A DNA stretch of 64,000 nucleotides from Haemaphysalis longicornis (GCA_013339765.2 CM023456.1:87618797-87682796); one strand, 5' to 3'; shown: positions 22,396 through 33,149, numbered from the stretch's first letter. Notes: a model not told the origin generated them from the letters alone. Made by a program: numbers and translations.

Positions 22396-22663
22396 CAGTT
22401 TTTTTTTTAAACACCCGTTGTGCTTGCCCTTATTTTCAGTTTTCGTTCCTGGAGCACATCAACGTAGGAACACTTGTTACACGGGGAGTATAGTGATAGC
22501 ACGTATTTCCCTACATTAATTGCTAACTGCTGTGCAGCTGACAGTGTAATCATCCCAGAGTTCTTCTAGGGACGCCAAAATGTGGCCCACAGACCAACGG
22601 AATATTAAGTGCAATGCACTTCTTAAGCGACCCTGAACCTGCGTCCACCGGCGATGTACGCAT

Positions 22664-22695
22664 CACATACCCACGTGGGGGATTGGCCAGGAATC
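22664..22695 (+). repeat. 32-bp exact repeat, copy 1
   Basis: CACATACCCACGTGGGGGAT continuing to GGCCAGGAATC, identical at 22755-22786 (91 bases apart). It contains the palindrome CCCACGTGGG. Confidence 0.9.
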
Positions 22696-22754
22696 TCCTC
22701 GTCTTCCTTGGCAACGGGGGGAGATGGGCGCGCGCTGCCTGGCCGCTGACATGG

Positions 22755-22786
22755 CACATACCCACGTGGGGGATTGGCCAGGAATC
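22755..22786 (+). repeat. 32-bp exact repeat, copy 2
   Basis: Identical to 22664-22695. Its first half resembles the LTR segment CACATACCCCACGGAGGGGA at 15181-15200. Confidence 0.9.
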
Positions 22787-22809
22787 GGGCGTGAGAAGGG
22801 CTAATGCAC

Positions 22810-23465
22810 CCGCTTAAAGGAGTACTGACACGAAATTTCAAAGCTGAGATCCGCTCTAGCAATCAAGTACAACGACAACACAAATAGGTGTCTGTGAATA
22901 AATGCATCTTTCTTTGTAGTTGTGTGTGTGTGTGATCTCTCTTTCGCGAACATTACCGAACCGCGCAAATTCAACTCGTGCATTCGCACTTTCACATTCT
23001 TCCCCTCGGGGAAATGCGGGGAATTTTTTCCAGCTCTTCCCGCGAATTTCCTGAATATCATGAATCGCCCCAATTGTTGTTCCAGTCAAACAGCTGTCGT
23101 ACCAGGGTTGCCAGACTGGTGTGCTACCCTCTTCTATGTAGTCTTATCCCCCCGCGAAACTTCCCGGCGCCAGCGGTATGTGGCGTCCAACGCCAGCAAT
23201 TCGCTAGTGTCCCCTCGTCATAACTGAGCGGCTTGCCCAAGCAATGGCAGGAGACAGAGTAGGGTGTCGGCGCCGAGCGAAGGGAGTGTTACGTCACCAC
23301 GCTTGGATGCGCGCGACCTGTGGTAGAGAACGCGCTTTTGCGAGCCTGTTGCGTTACCAAGGGTAAACCTGCTCAGGTTCGCCGCACCAACTCCCAAAAA
23401 GGGGCGTGGTCATAGGCTAGCAACCGAGTGGCTGAGCAGAATTCTGGGCAACTTTCAAACGGCAT
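22810..23465 (+). repeat. putative interspersed repeat beginning TTAAAGGAGTACTGAC
   Basis: The start resembles the terminus of the minus-strand repeat at 6155-6506. The interior has a TG run near 22919-22932 and a GC-rich half. The end near 23465 is a guess. Open frames on both strands (22801-23227) show no domains. Confidence 0.3.
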
Positions 23466-23470
23466 TCCAG

Positions 23471-24069
23471 CAAATGGTAGGTGATTCGTTTTTCTTTGTT
23501 TGTTTGTTTGTTTTATCAATGTCATCGGTCTTCAGTGCCCGGAAAGGATGTGTAATGCATCAGAAGACACCACGGCTACCGCCGCTGCTTCATTTGCAAA
23601 GATGGCAATAAACCTATGAATGTTGTACCTCGCGGCACTCGAGATCTGCTGTGTTTCGGACGCGTTATACTTCAGATAAAATACCTGCCATATTGCTAAA
23701 CCAAGCAGCAAATATTATAACAACGTCTTAGAAGAACGTCTTAGAATAGCGCCTTCTAAGAACATTAGCAGAACGTCTAAAACCTCCAAGTGTGGTGTCG
23801 TAATATTTTCTTTTCAAAATGATGGGTAAGGAAAGGTTGCAACTTACCATAGTCCTTGCCTGGCCGTGGTATACTGGAAGTTCCGGGCAACACATTTATT
23901 TAGCCCAGCGTTTTTCGTTGTTGTTCTTGTTTTCTGTTGTTGTTGTTTCTTTCTGGCATCGATACTCAAGGGACGCGTGCATAACCTCCAACAGAAGCGA
24001 CGTCACGTCGCAACTTCGTGAACAAAGCGAAACTCCGTAAGCCTCGTCAGGGTTTCAGCGGCACAACGC
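23471..24069. other. unassigned non-coding DNA
   Basis: Contains the short locally repeated motif AACGTCTTAGAA/AACGTCTAAAA near 23720-23785. Nothing else stands out. Confidence 0.35.
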
Positions 24070-24521
24070 GTTATTAATCACCCGCGGAATCCGGAAATAC
24101 AGCGGCCGAAAGGCAGGCGAAGGAAAGAGGGCGCGCGGGCAAAATTTCCAGCGCGCAAATAACTGTCATCCAGCGGCGGCAGCAGCACGCGGCGCCACGA
24201 AACAGGCGCTCCCAGCTGTTTACACAAAGCAGCGCTTTTCACAAACGCCAGCGATGGCGCCCGGCGACGCGACAACACGATGGCACCATAAAAGGTTCTG
24301 CTTGTACGCAACAAGAGCAACAAAAGAGGCCCGCGAAGGCGAAGAAAAAAGACCTCGAGGAACGCCTTCATCAATGTCGCGAGGGAGTCCTTTAGCTCTA
24401 TTCGTATGCTCGTCGTCCTTTTTACAAAAGGAGGCAGCTAAAACCGATCGAAGCTCACTTACCCGAGAACCACACGAAGCGCCGACTCAGCGACGGTGGA
24501 GTCGCCACGCCGAGGAGTCAC

Positions 24522-24634
24522 CGGAAAAAAGAAAGAAAGATGCAGACCAGAAGACAGAAGAAGAGAAAGAAGAAAGAAAGAGAAAGAGAAAGGAAGAAAG
24601 AAAGAAAGAAGAAAGAAAAGAAAGAAAGAAAATA
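24522..24634 (+). repeat. GAAA/GAAG microsatellite
   Basis: Imperfect purine repeat built from GAAA, GAAG and GAGAAA units. It produces long spurious Lys/Glu/Arg-rich (plus) and Phe/Leu/Ser-rich (minus) frames. Confidence 0.9.
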
Positions 24635-24985
24635 ATGTGCCAAACAATATACGTACTATGCGACGCGCTCCAAATCTCGGAGGCGACGACAGCAGCCAAG
24701 CGCTGAAGCAAAAAGGCATATATATCACCCAATGGTGGGACATAGCCAAAGCTATGCCTAGGCGCAAACCCAAAGCGCGCGTAGAGGACGACGAGTTGCG
24801 GATCCCCGAGCGGGGTATCCGCCAACAGTGCAGAGTGCGGACAGCGAGTGCCGTATTTCGCGTGTGCGACGGCGGCCCCGGCGCCTCTTTTATGTTCCGG
24901 CAATCCCAAAGAGAGAGAAGCCAGGTTGGCCCTCTTGGTGACAACCAAGCACGGCCTGCCCGATCCGCGTGAAGATTCCAATCCA

Positions 24986-24994
24986 CTATTTATA
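24986..24994 (-). promoter_or_regulatory. TATA-box-like sequence
   Basis: TATAAATAG on the minus strand, inside the CpG-rich segment. A good match to the core promoter consensus, but one match alone is weak. Confidence 0.25.
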
Positions 24995-25678
24995 CACATC
25001 TAAAGAGACGGACTCGCAAACCCAGCGCGTGCGAGCGACGCCGAAAGGAATGCGTTTATAAACGAGGCGACCGCGCTACGTTTTAATCTTTCAGAACAAA
25101 CACGCCCAGCGAAATATCATGGCCAATTTATGGGCGATGGCAAAGAAGTGTTGAAAGGGGCACGCTTGCGCCGCCATGTCAGGGAAGCCAGCGGATGTCA
25201 GAAGCCGACATCAGTGCGCGAAACCCTCGCCGCAGGTCCACTCGGCGAGGGTGCCGGGAGGGATGCACAGCCGGGCTGATGGCCATCAACGTCCACCGCC
25301 TGCAGTTTATCCGTCCCGAGGAGAACCGCGCGGGGTCTCAGTGACGTTACGCGCGGGGCTGTCGCGAGGGGGGTGCGGCCGACGTGCGAACCAGTGTTCA
25401 GGCCCGTATAACATTCACGGACACAGCAGCCGAGAAGGCGAACACTCATCGCGGCCCGCGCTGACTTCAGTGAGCGCTTAATTAAGTTGTTGACGCCAAG
25501 CTCGCGCGAGAATCCAATTAGGCTGGCGTGCGCGAGCCGAGAGCGACGTGTCCGTCGCGGGCAGCAGCAGCCTGCCTGCAGACCGGCGTGGTTTCGGTCC
25601 GAGAGCAGCCCCCGCCGCTGGCTGATGGGAGCACGCATGCGCCACCGGGCCCCGGGCACGCACGTCCCCGGCTGAGCG

Positions 25679-25687
25679 ACTTACCTG
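25679..25687 (-). other. perfect 5' splice-donor consensus
   Basis: CAGGTAAGT on the minus strand, at the edge of the GC-rich segment and preceded by a CT-rich sequence. A perfect nine-base donor is expected about once per few hundred kb per strand by chance, so it supports a minus-strand exon here only weakly. Confidence 0.25.
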
Positions 25688-25760
25688 CGAAGAGAGAGCG
25701 CGAGCAGTGAGCGGCACAGGTGTGGCAGCACAGGCGGCAGCCAACAAATAGCATTTCGCA

Positions 25761-26107
25761 TGGAATGGCATACCGGGACGCGTGAACTGAATCATGCAAA
25801 CTATCCAGCAGCGGCCGAAACTTTTCGAAGAGAGCGCGCCGCACTTGAGTTAGTATTGAAGGTAGTGAGTAATATGTGCAAACTAGTGTCTGGAAGGTAA
25901 TCGTCAAAATTGACTCGCGTAGTATTGTACGGATTGTCTTCCCAGTACCCTGTATCCACTCTCTTGGTCCGTATCCGTTCTGATCGTTACTCAGGCACTT
26001 TCGTAGACTACAATCTGACGGTGCTATTGGAACGTTATCTGCCATAGGTGATAGCAAATTTTAACGTATAGGCCACTCCAACATATAAATTAGCACCTCC
26101 CGCACCG
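25761..26107. other. unassigned non-coding DNA
   Basis: A minus-strand frame at 25518-26057 extends here from the GC-rich side with no recognised domain. Confidence 0.3.
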
Positions 26108-26109
26108 TC

Positions 26110-26383
26110 ACCCGCGCAGTGGCTCAGTGGCTAAGGCGCTGCTGCTGCTGCTTCTGAGCATCGAGGTCGACGGGTGTACGTTCCCATGGTCCGGCTGCGG
26201 AGCACGCGCCCGCTATTCTGATCCGGCGCTCGTTGAAGAAAAGCAAAAACGCCCGTTTGTACGAGATTTCGGCGCACGTTAAAGATCCCCAGGTGGTCCA
26301 AATTAATCCGGGAGCCCTCCACTACGGCCGCGCCTCATCGCCTGCGTGCGTCGAGGTGTTTAAACCCTACAATCAATCAAATG
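26110..26383 (+). mobile_element. Ruka-like tRNA-derived SINE, copy 1
   Basis: Starts with a tRNA-like head containing an A box in GTGGCTCAGTGGCTAAGGCG (26119-26138). A region of six CTG units follows, and the B-box region is degraded. The conserved SINE body is clear: GAGATTTCGGCGCACGTTAA, AGATCCCCAGGTGGTCCAAA and GGAGCCCTCCACTACGG. It ends in CTACAATCAATCAAAT. The body and the AATCAA tail are shared with 61445-61683. This family layout is familiar from hard-tick genomes, where it is transcribed by pol III and mobilised by LINE machinery. The diverged B box suggests this copy is inactive. Confidence 0.85.
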
Positions 26384-28345
26384 AATTAGATTAACGCCTT
26401 TAAGCTCTTTAGCTTAAAGGTAAAAACTGTTGGTCTATATGTTGGAATTGCTTATAGCGAAGCTTATATATGGGTTTGATGAATTGTTGATGTCCTAGAA
26501 CAAAAACTTCCGTGGCTCCATATCTCTTGAAAGCGCGAAGCATTCTATAGAGCGAGGCGATGAAAAACCAACGTCCCGGTGCATGTTCTATTGGTACGCG
26601 TTCACCACCCAGCTTGCAAGCCGTTCAAACCATGCGGACCTCAAGATTATACGTCTCATCGCTTGGATATGCATTTTGACTAGATTAGTTAATATTAGGC
26701 CCCATTTGCACGATTGAAACATGACAGAGACCTCAAGCTTATACGCCTTATCACCTGGATATGAATGTTGACTGGATAGTTATCAATAGGCACCATTTTC
26801 AAGATCAGTATAGAGTGAATATAGTGTAGGTATGTGTTTTTCTTAGGGATGACCGCCGTCAACGCTCAAAAGAAATAAAATTTGCTCGTACCTTTGATCT
26901 AAATCCTGCGTCACCTCTATGTCGTGTGCTAAATAGCTTCGCTAGCCATCCGCCTTCACAGAGTGGAATCGGGCATGATATTTTTATGTTTATAGCTTTA
27001 AGCTCGATTGTACGGTTTCCAGTAAAATAATGAACCATTTTTGCAGGTCATCTGGGGATTCACTTTGCAAGACAATGTCGCTAGCAAAAACCAAGTTGCT
27101 TACTCATATCACTCATTTCTCCCTAATCTAACACGCCGTCTAAGCAAGCGATAAGAATGTCATAGATTAGGTGTCCCCCCTGCATTATGCGCTTCCTTAT
27201 CGAAAATGCCCAGCTTTTCTGGCGTAGCATCGTACAGTTTTTTCCTATGTCCTACCGGCCCCTTACGTATAGGTCTCTTTAACGCCTATCAATTCGTGGT
27301 TGTTCCATGGCTAGAGAGGTTTTATCACTATTCCACGCCTTTTCGGAACCCATTATGTCCAAGTACAGTGGCGTGCTTTATGCCGCAGCTGACATTGTTA
27401 GTTACTTGGCTCATGACATGCCTGTGGCCCATGGTCCAAGAAACTTTCCCAAATCCAGTATGTTGTCCCTATTGCTAAATGTTTGAAGTGCCCTATACTT
27501 TCGGAATAGCATTACCAGTTAAAAGCAGTTTAATCATTCGACGCTTCTTTAGCTGTGCGACATCCACTGTTTAGTTTAGTACAATTAGGTAACCGCTCGC
27601 TCCTTTGAATAGAAGTGTATGAACTGAATACAAAAAAGGAAGATAAGAGCCATTCGGGCCTTGAACAAGGCGAAAATTGAAGAAACATTGAAAATAGAAG
27701 GAAGTTTCCGAATAATGAAGAAAAAATTCGGTATTCGCACAGATTCGAATCACTGCATAACGCTCCATACGTTCTTGCGGGGCAGTGGAAGAAAGGAACG
27801 CCCCGCATGTATATAGCCGGCTTTGTTCAAGCAACAGTAAAAAAATAAGTAAACGTAAATCAGCGCTCGGTTATAAGCACGACAGCAGTCTCTAAACAAA
27901 TACGGTCTATTGATTTTTACCAAACGTATTCGAACCTAGCTACAGAGATAACCGATCAGTTACGTTTCATGATTATGTTGCCGTTGTTGCCCTCGTTCGA
28001 AGCGCCATCGGCAATGCCAATGGAGGGAAGCATTAGCTTCGACCTTCATTCACAAACATGTCCGCATTGTGTCCGCTATTTTCACCATTGTTTTCGAGAT
28101 CTGCCGCAAGACTGAAGGTCGGCAGTGCAATTTACTTGAGCCATTAACGATTGCCGCTGGGTCCGCCTCTCATAGCAACCTGAAAAATCAGCCATAATTC
28201 ATAATGGCGGCTAGAAAAAAACCCAAACAGAACGTGAACAAAAAGAAAACGTTTGTGTGATTCTAATTTCCTGGGACGTCCAACTATTGTCAATCTAAGT
28301 TCTCTGAACTTCACATTCAGTGAGCGTTGCCGTTACGAGGCAAAC
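26384..28345. other. unassigned non-coding DNA
   Basis: AT-rich. Near 26635 and 26731 the phrases ACCTCAAGATTATACGTCTC and ACCTCAAGCTTATACGCC recur about 95 bases apart with similar following text (CTTGGATATGC/CCTGGATATGA), an old local duplication. No gene seen. Confidence 0.45.
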
Positions 28346-28364
28346 TTTTTTTTTTTTTTTTTTT
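28346..28364 (+). repeat. poly(T) run
   Basis: 19 consecutive T. It could be the poly(A) tail of a minus-strand retrocopy, but the sequence at higher coordinates starts GCGGCAGCGGC and was not identified. Confidence 0.85.
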
Positions 28365-28905
28365 GCGGCAGCGGCACGCAGCTTTACCTCTTGCATTCAG
28401 TACCTCTGGCTTTCTCTATTCCGGTTCTGACTGCGTTGCATAAATAGCGACGCAGCCTGTCTTGAGCCGTTCCGAATCTTTGTCGATGAAGTGTTGCCAT
28501 CTCTTCATGGGTCGGCCTCTTTGCTCCTCCCCTCGTCTTCAAACTATACATCACGTCGCTCACATTTCGGGGGAAAATTTGCCAAGTGGCACCGTTACTT
28601 CCACACCTAACGTACCCAGAGTTCATAGCGGGAAGTACGTACTTACGACTAATGCCACGTTCAAGGCTACTTTGTTGTGTAAAAATGATTTTTGAGACAC
28701 GAAAACAACTGGGATGTTAGGAGAAGAAAGCACCCAAGCCAACACAACTGAACTACCGTACCGCTAAACGACGCCAATAAAAAAAAACCGAACCATCATG
28801 CATCAGCCGCGAGTCATGAATGCGAAATTCTCTTCGGCTATCTTTGTAGTATGACAACACAGGGCCGCAACAATGGAATCAATAAACGGGGGCCTTTCGG
28901 GGAAC
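28365..28905. other. unassigned non-coding DNA
   Basis: Small frames on both strands, none recognised. Confidence 0.35.
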
Positions 28906-29166
28906 GTGGGAAATGGTGTGGAGAGTGGGAAATACTCGAAGGACCGAATATATATTAAGCCGAGTGAGACGCGGAGGAGATACAGGAGGATGGCGGCGTC
29001 GTGAGCTCGAGACACCAAGACGACGCGTGAAAAGTGACCGAAGAAGCGAAGGGAGAAGAAAGGACGCCCCAGCGGCCCAACTCGAAGGCGAACAAGACGT
29101 ACAAGCCGACTGTCATGGATCAGCTATTTTTCTCACTTTCAACGGCCGGCCGAGTCAGCGGTCGCG

Positions 29167-29259
29167 ATGCAGGTCTCAGTAGACATGAATTCCCCCTTAG
29201 ATCCGCACGGCTCATCGGATCAGCAGCCCCACCAGCAGCGGCGGCACCGGCAACACTAA
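29167..29259 (+). CDS. short open frame just before the assembly gap, unknown
   Basis: The frame starts ATGCAGGTCTCAGTAGACAT and encodes 30 residues, including NSPLDPHGSSDQQPHQQ and a basic tail RRHRQH. It lies in a GC-rich stretch (28905-29276) that also contains ATATATATTAAG near 28947 and purine-rich, leader-like sequence. Gln/His-rich beginnings are common in transcription factors, but this is far too short to assign. The gap starts 17 bases after its stop. A second frame through the same DNA (29034-29264) is equally possible. Confidence 0.15.
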   Translation: MQVSVDMNSPLDPHGSSDQQPHQQRRHRQH

Positions 29260-29276
29260 ACTAGCCTGTGTGCGTG

Positions 29277-29376
29277 NNNNNNNNNNNNNNNNNNNNNNNN
29301 NNNNNNNNNNNNNNNNNNNNNNNNNNNNNNNNNNNNNNNNNNNNNNNNNNNNNNNNNNNNNNNNNNNNNNNNNNNN
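29277..29376. other. assembly gap, 100 N
   Basis: Exactly 100 N, the conventional placeholder for a gap of unknown size. The GC-rich sequence on its left and AT-rich sequence on its right do not look continuous, so features should not be joined across it. Confidence 1.
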
Positions 29377-30320
29377 CCGATCCCTACATCGGAAATTGAA
29401 TGAAAATTAAGCCACCACCACTATTTATCTGTGCCGCGTTTCACATAATCGCGAAATAATTACACAAATTTTGTATGTTTTCACGCCCAAATGTTCTTAC
29501 TCACCTCTGAATGGACTAGTTGTTGATAGTGTTACCGCTTTGTTTAAAGAAAGACTGAGCGCTGGAGTGCTAGGAACATAAAGCATCTTCAAAATTTTTG
29601 GTAGGGACTTGAAAAACTAAAGAAATAAGACGTATAAATACTCAATGGCTACTCATAGCAAATCTAAAACATCTTAATTTTGTGTGAAAAATTCTGTTGG
29701 TAGGTTGATTTCCCCTAAGATATGCTATTAAGCACGTCAATATAGCACCCAGCTACAGTAATTCTGGACACATTTTTGGTGGCAATATGATTTCGAAACA
29801 GCGACCTTAAAACATCCGCGCAAGATTATCCTAGTTGCATCAAACAGATCATGAGGGTTGGGGGGGGGGGGTAGTGAAACAACGTTGACAGGAAGGGGCG
29901 CTCTAGCAGTAACCTTGGCTTCAGGGCAAGCACACGTTTTTTGAGCATCCAAGCTAACGTCAAACGTGGCATAGACAATACCACAAAGTGGCTGTAGGAC
30001 TGTGTAAAAAGCTGTCGCCTAGAATAAGAATGCCGCATTTGCACTTCATACGCCCCTGCAACGTCTTTTTTTCTGTTTTTAAAAGTATCAAATGTCTTAA
30101 AACATTGACAATAACTCAACAAACGTATCCAGTACTTATATTCTGGGATTATAACGATGGCCGTCAAATATTACTGTTCAATACCCATAAAATACTGGCA
30201 GGCTTGTTTCCTGCGACGGGAAAATCATGGAGTGCCGCTCTGTTCCGGCGATAACTACAGTTTTTGCAGGGCTTCCGGAAGTAAGAAAGGCCTACACCAA
30301 TTCAGTGCAGGGGTTGTTTC
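29377..30320. other. unassigned non-coding DNA
   Basis: AT-rich with a short poly(G) run near 29860. No gene is recognised. Confidence 0.4.
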
Positions 30321-30324
30321 CCGT

Positions 30325-30460
30325 CCATTATCTGGAGTTTGGTTTGGATTGGGCAGGGGCTGGGGTTCAGTAGGCATGAGTTTGGGGCGATTGGAAATGG
30401 GTTTGGGTGTGGTTCAGGGTTGGCCTAAGATTTCGAGTTTTGCTTTGGGGTATACGGACT
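30325..30460 (+). repeat. degenerate G/T-rich tract, quadruplex-prone
   Basis: The plus strand is dominated by TTTGG, GGGGTT, GGGTTTGGG and similar strings. Several G runs of three or four lie close together (GGGCAGGGGCTGGGG, TTTGGGGCG, GGGTTTGGG). It reads like an eroded G-rich simple repeat. It is not the arthropod telomere unit TTAGG. Confidence 0.6.
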
Positions 30461-31547
30461 GGTGACAAGCTTCGTGCGTACCCCTGTTTTCGTTGTAAGC
30501 GCAAAAACTATGAAGCATACCGTCAGCTGCAATGCGCGTGGTGGCTGTAGACTGTGACATGTCTGCCGGACCACCTCTATTTCTCTTGGTGGTGTTGATT
30601 TGAATATTTACCGGGCTACTGGAGTGCTCGTGCACTTTCTTACATGTTCGGCAGGGTATCTTGGTTTTTCCTGTTGGTGTTAGGTTGCAAGTCTTGCTCG
30701 ACTGCTGGAGTGCCGCAACCATTTCTTACATGTCGAGCTGGACTTCTGTTGGCCCATTAGAAATCACACGAGATTTTTGACCGCGTGCATTCTGCCACGT
30801 CCTTTCAACGGTTTAATTTCCTAATAATTACATTTACTGTTCTATGAAAGGGCCCCTGCAAGACTTTTTCTCAGCTTTTTCGGAATGCACGAGGCGCGTT
30901 CATAGCATGGTGAGTGAGCAGACCAGGTTCTTTATTTCGTCATCCTGAAATACCCAAGTCGATTACCAAAAGAGATGCTCAAATAACGCTCTTCCAGTTG
31001 TATTTCGGAAGTAGAGTCTTGCTTATGTGTAGCCACTCAAGCGCTATCTCTGCTATCGGTGTACGATGACCGATTTAACAAATTCCGCACATGCGATGCA
31101 GGCCAAATATTTCGCTTAAAAGGCCATTTTTCTATATAGCGCAATCTCAGCGTAGCCGTTCAAGAAGTTCGTTTTGGTGAAATAGAAGCATGCCTGTGCG
31201 TTTAAATTTAGACTAATTTCTGACTCTGATTCAGCGGCACATTTTCTTCGTTCCGAGTTTCGGCAGCGGTATATCCCGTGGTTACGAGCACTTCTACCTG
31301 AAGAGGGAGAATTACTTCTGCTGCGGCCTCCGCCACCAGTACGCGACCATGCAAGGAGTGCAAAGCATCCTCGCATATCCTACCGTTCCCTCTTTATCCA
31401 TTTTCTTCGCTGCACTGCTTTGTCTATTGCCATAGTTTCTTCCTCCATTGTGTGTTTCGGTCACTTCGGCCGGTCAGTTACTCCCACGCTACTGCAGACT
31501 TAGCACTTCCTTCTGTGCAGTATTAGAGTAGTTTATGTCACTATGAT
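30461..31547. other. unassigned non-coding DNA
   Basis: Short frames on both strands with no recognised domain. Confidence 0.4.
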
Positions 31548-31552
31548 AGCGT
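31548..31552. repeat. target-site duplication AGCGT, left
   Basis: AGCGT just outside the left LTR, identical to 33262-33266. Confidence 0.8.
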
Positions 31553-31666
31553 CGTTGAAAAATATGACGCCTCGCCTCCCTCGTGCCCATCATAATCATC
31601 ATCATGATCATGTTCCATTAAAGCACGCATCAGAACGGGCCTTCGCGGCTCGACCCTTTCTCCGCC
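31553..31666 (+). repeat. 5' LTR
   Basis: Matches 33150-33261 from GTTGAAAAA through TCTCCGC, with about ten substitutions and a 2-base indel. Confidence 0.85.
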
Positions 31667-31670
31667 TTTT

Positions 31671-31689
31671 TTGTGCAACAAACCCAGGA
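31671..31689 (+). other. primer-binding site, degraded
   Basis: TTGTGCAACAAACCCAGGA aligns with TGGTGCCGACAAACCCGGGA of the minus-strand element at 16944-16963. It lies four bases after the 5' LTR. Confidence 0.6.
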
Positions 31690-31899
31690 CCAAGGGACCA
31701 CCAGAGGTGAGCGACTCCGAACGGATTTGCCTTATCTTAAACCGCCCTCTCACCTCTGGGGAACAAAAATGAAGCCGCCGTTTCAACGAACCCGGCGCTA
31801 AAGCTGGTGGGCGGCTTCAGAAGAAGAAGAAGAAACCAACCGAACCCCTTCGTGCTACACCTTTGCGCACTTATGAAATGCGCCTTCGCGGCTCCGTAA

Positions 31900-32371
31900 C
31901 TCCCGGTACGATGACGTCGACTTCTCCCTCTGAGTCTGATCTCCAGCAGCATTGAAGTTCGTGACGCTGCACTCAACTATGAAGGCCCTCATCGAAAGAC
32001 GGCGCATCGTCCGGGAGTGACTTACAGATGTGATCGGCAAGGTTGACGACTTTCTACTCCCCGAGCAACCACTAATGCGGGAGTTGAGCAACCCTTTAAA
32101 GGCTTTGATGGAAAAAAATGATTGCTTGGCCCAGATTAACCTAGAAGTGGAAAACACTGTTGACATTGGCAACCTTGAATCAGAGATGTTTGATCCGTTT
32201 GATTTTGAAGCCACAGTAATATCTCCAAGAGTGAGACTGGAAATTAAAGTAACTACGTCCAGCTTTTACCGGCGAGATCGCATTGCGTCCATTAAAGCCG
32301 GAATCTGGTCACAGTACGGACAGCATGGGAAAGATGATGATATAAATACTGATATCGAAACTTTAAAATGA
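31900..32371 (+). pseudogene. Gag-like N-terminal relic of the BEL/Pao-like element
   Basis: The best frame (32030-32371, 113 codons) contains DDFLLPEQPLMRELSNPLKA, LEVENTVDIGNLESEMFDP and VRLEIKVTT. The upstream sequence, in frame apart from stops, has TMKALIERRRIVRE (about 31975-32015). A coiled-coil segment of this type, ending in a D/E-rich turn and a hydrophobic strand, is the usual N-terminus of BEL/Pao Gag polyproteins. Stops near 31930, 32020 and 32371 break it. The capsid and zinc-knuckle parts are absent. The assignment comes from recalled family style, not a search. Confidence 0.5.
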
Positions 32372-32399
32372 AAGAATAGTCCGGTGACCGAAGAGCGCA

Positions 32400-33140
32400 A
32401 ATACCAGGGTAGACCAGAAGTGAGTTGGAAAGATATACCTTCAACAGAAAAAAACTGTCTTGGTTTTTGTGTTGAATCCACCACATGTATTCCTGCGTAC
32501 AATGACTGCTCAGAAGAAAGAGAAATGACTGTGATAGCAGTAAGACATGCGTGACGAGAAATAAACCTTGACAACTTGACGGTCAGTGATCGGACATCAA
32601 AAGCATCTAATTCAAAGTGTACATGCCCTGTGAAAACAACCATACCGCACAGAAAAAGCGCACGACCGGTTTGGATTGCAACGTGGCTCATTCAAGACGC
32701 AAGTGGTACCAGATGAAGCTGAAAAGGAAACACCGAGTGGAAGACAGCTTAAGTGAAACAGCGAGTGTTGAGCGCAAAAGAAGAAAAAAAGGAATGGTAC
32801 CTTTGATTCCAAAAATGGCTGCAGAACGGAAGAGCGAACGAAGAAAGCAAACGTCTACGAAGAACGATTATCCTGTTCACGAACAAAGCGTTTTGGATTG
32901 AAAAGCAGTGATGAAGGTTTGATGACTTTCGTCTACGTGAAAGGTTCAGCGGCTGCTCATCCAGACAACAGTTCTACGCTTGGTCGTTGTAAGCAGAGCT
33001 GTTACCGACGGTGGAAGCAGAAGCGGCGATGCCCGACACTGCTTGCTTATACGGGTATGAATGACGTTTGCACGCCACCTGGACTGCTTCTATGACATGG
33101 ACTCTAAACACATAGGTAAACTTGTAACACTTCTTCGCGC
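32400..33140 (+). other. interior of the LTR element, no polymerase motifs
   Basis: A Lys/Arg-rich frame at 32617-32901 (94 codons, RRKWYQMKLKRKHRVEDSL then SVERKRRKKG) lies here. Nothing resembling protease, RT, RNase H or integrase is visible. Confidence 0.5.
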
Positions 33141-33149
33141 AAGGTAGGA
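33141..33149 (+). other. polypurine tract
   Basis: AAGGTAGGA directly upstream of the 3' LTR. One T interrupts it. Confidence 0.45.

Larger units (their letters stand above)
24070..25760. other. GC- and CpG-rich segment, possible promoter or first-exon region
   Basis: This stretch is clearly richer in G, C and CpG than its surroundings (GCGCGCGGGC, GGCGGCCCCGGCGCC and similar). It is open over long spans on both strands (for example 24254-24706 plus, 24459-24986 minus, 25198-25659 minus), but the translations are low-complexity or unrecognised. On the minus strand it holds a TATA-like box and a perfect splice-donor consensus, listed separately. It could be the 5' region of a gene transcribed towards lower coordinates. 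Confidence 0.3.

Noticed and set aside
24254..24986. Overlapping frames of 150-175 codons on both strands
   Set aside because: They are created by the GAAA/GAAG microsatellite at 24522-24634. The Lys/Glu/Arg or Phe/Leu/Ser low complexity explains their length.
30157..30465. Plus-strand frame across the G-rich tract
   Set aside because: The Gly/Leu/Trp-rich translation is a by-product of the GGGTTTGG repeats.
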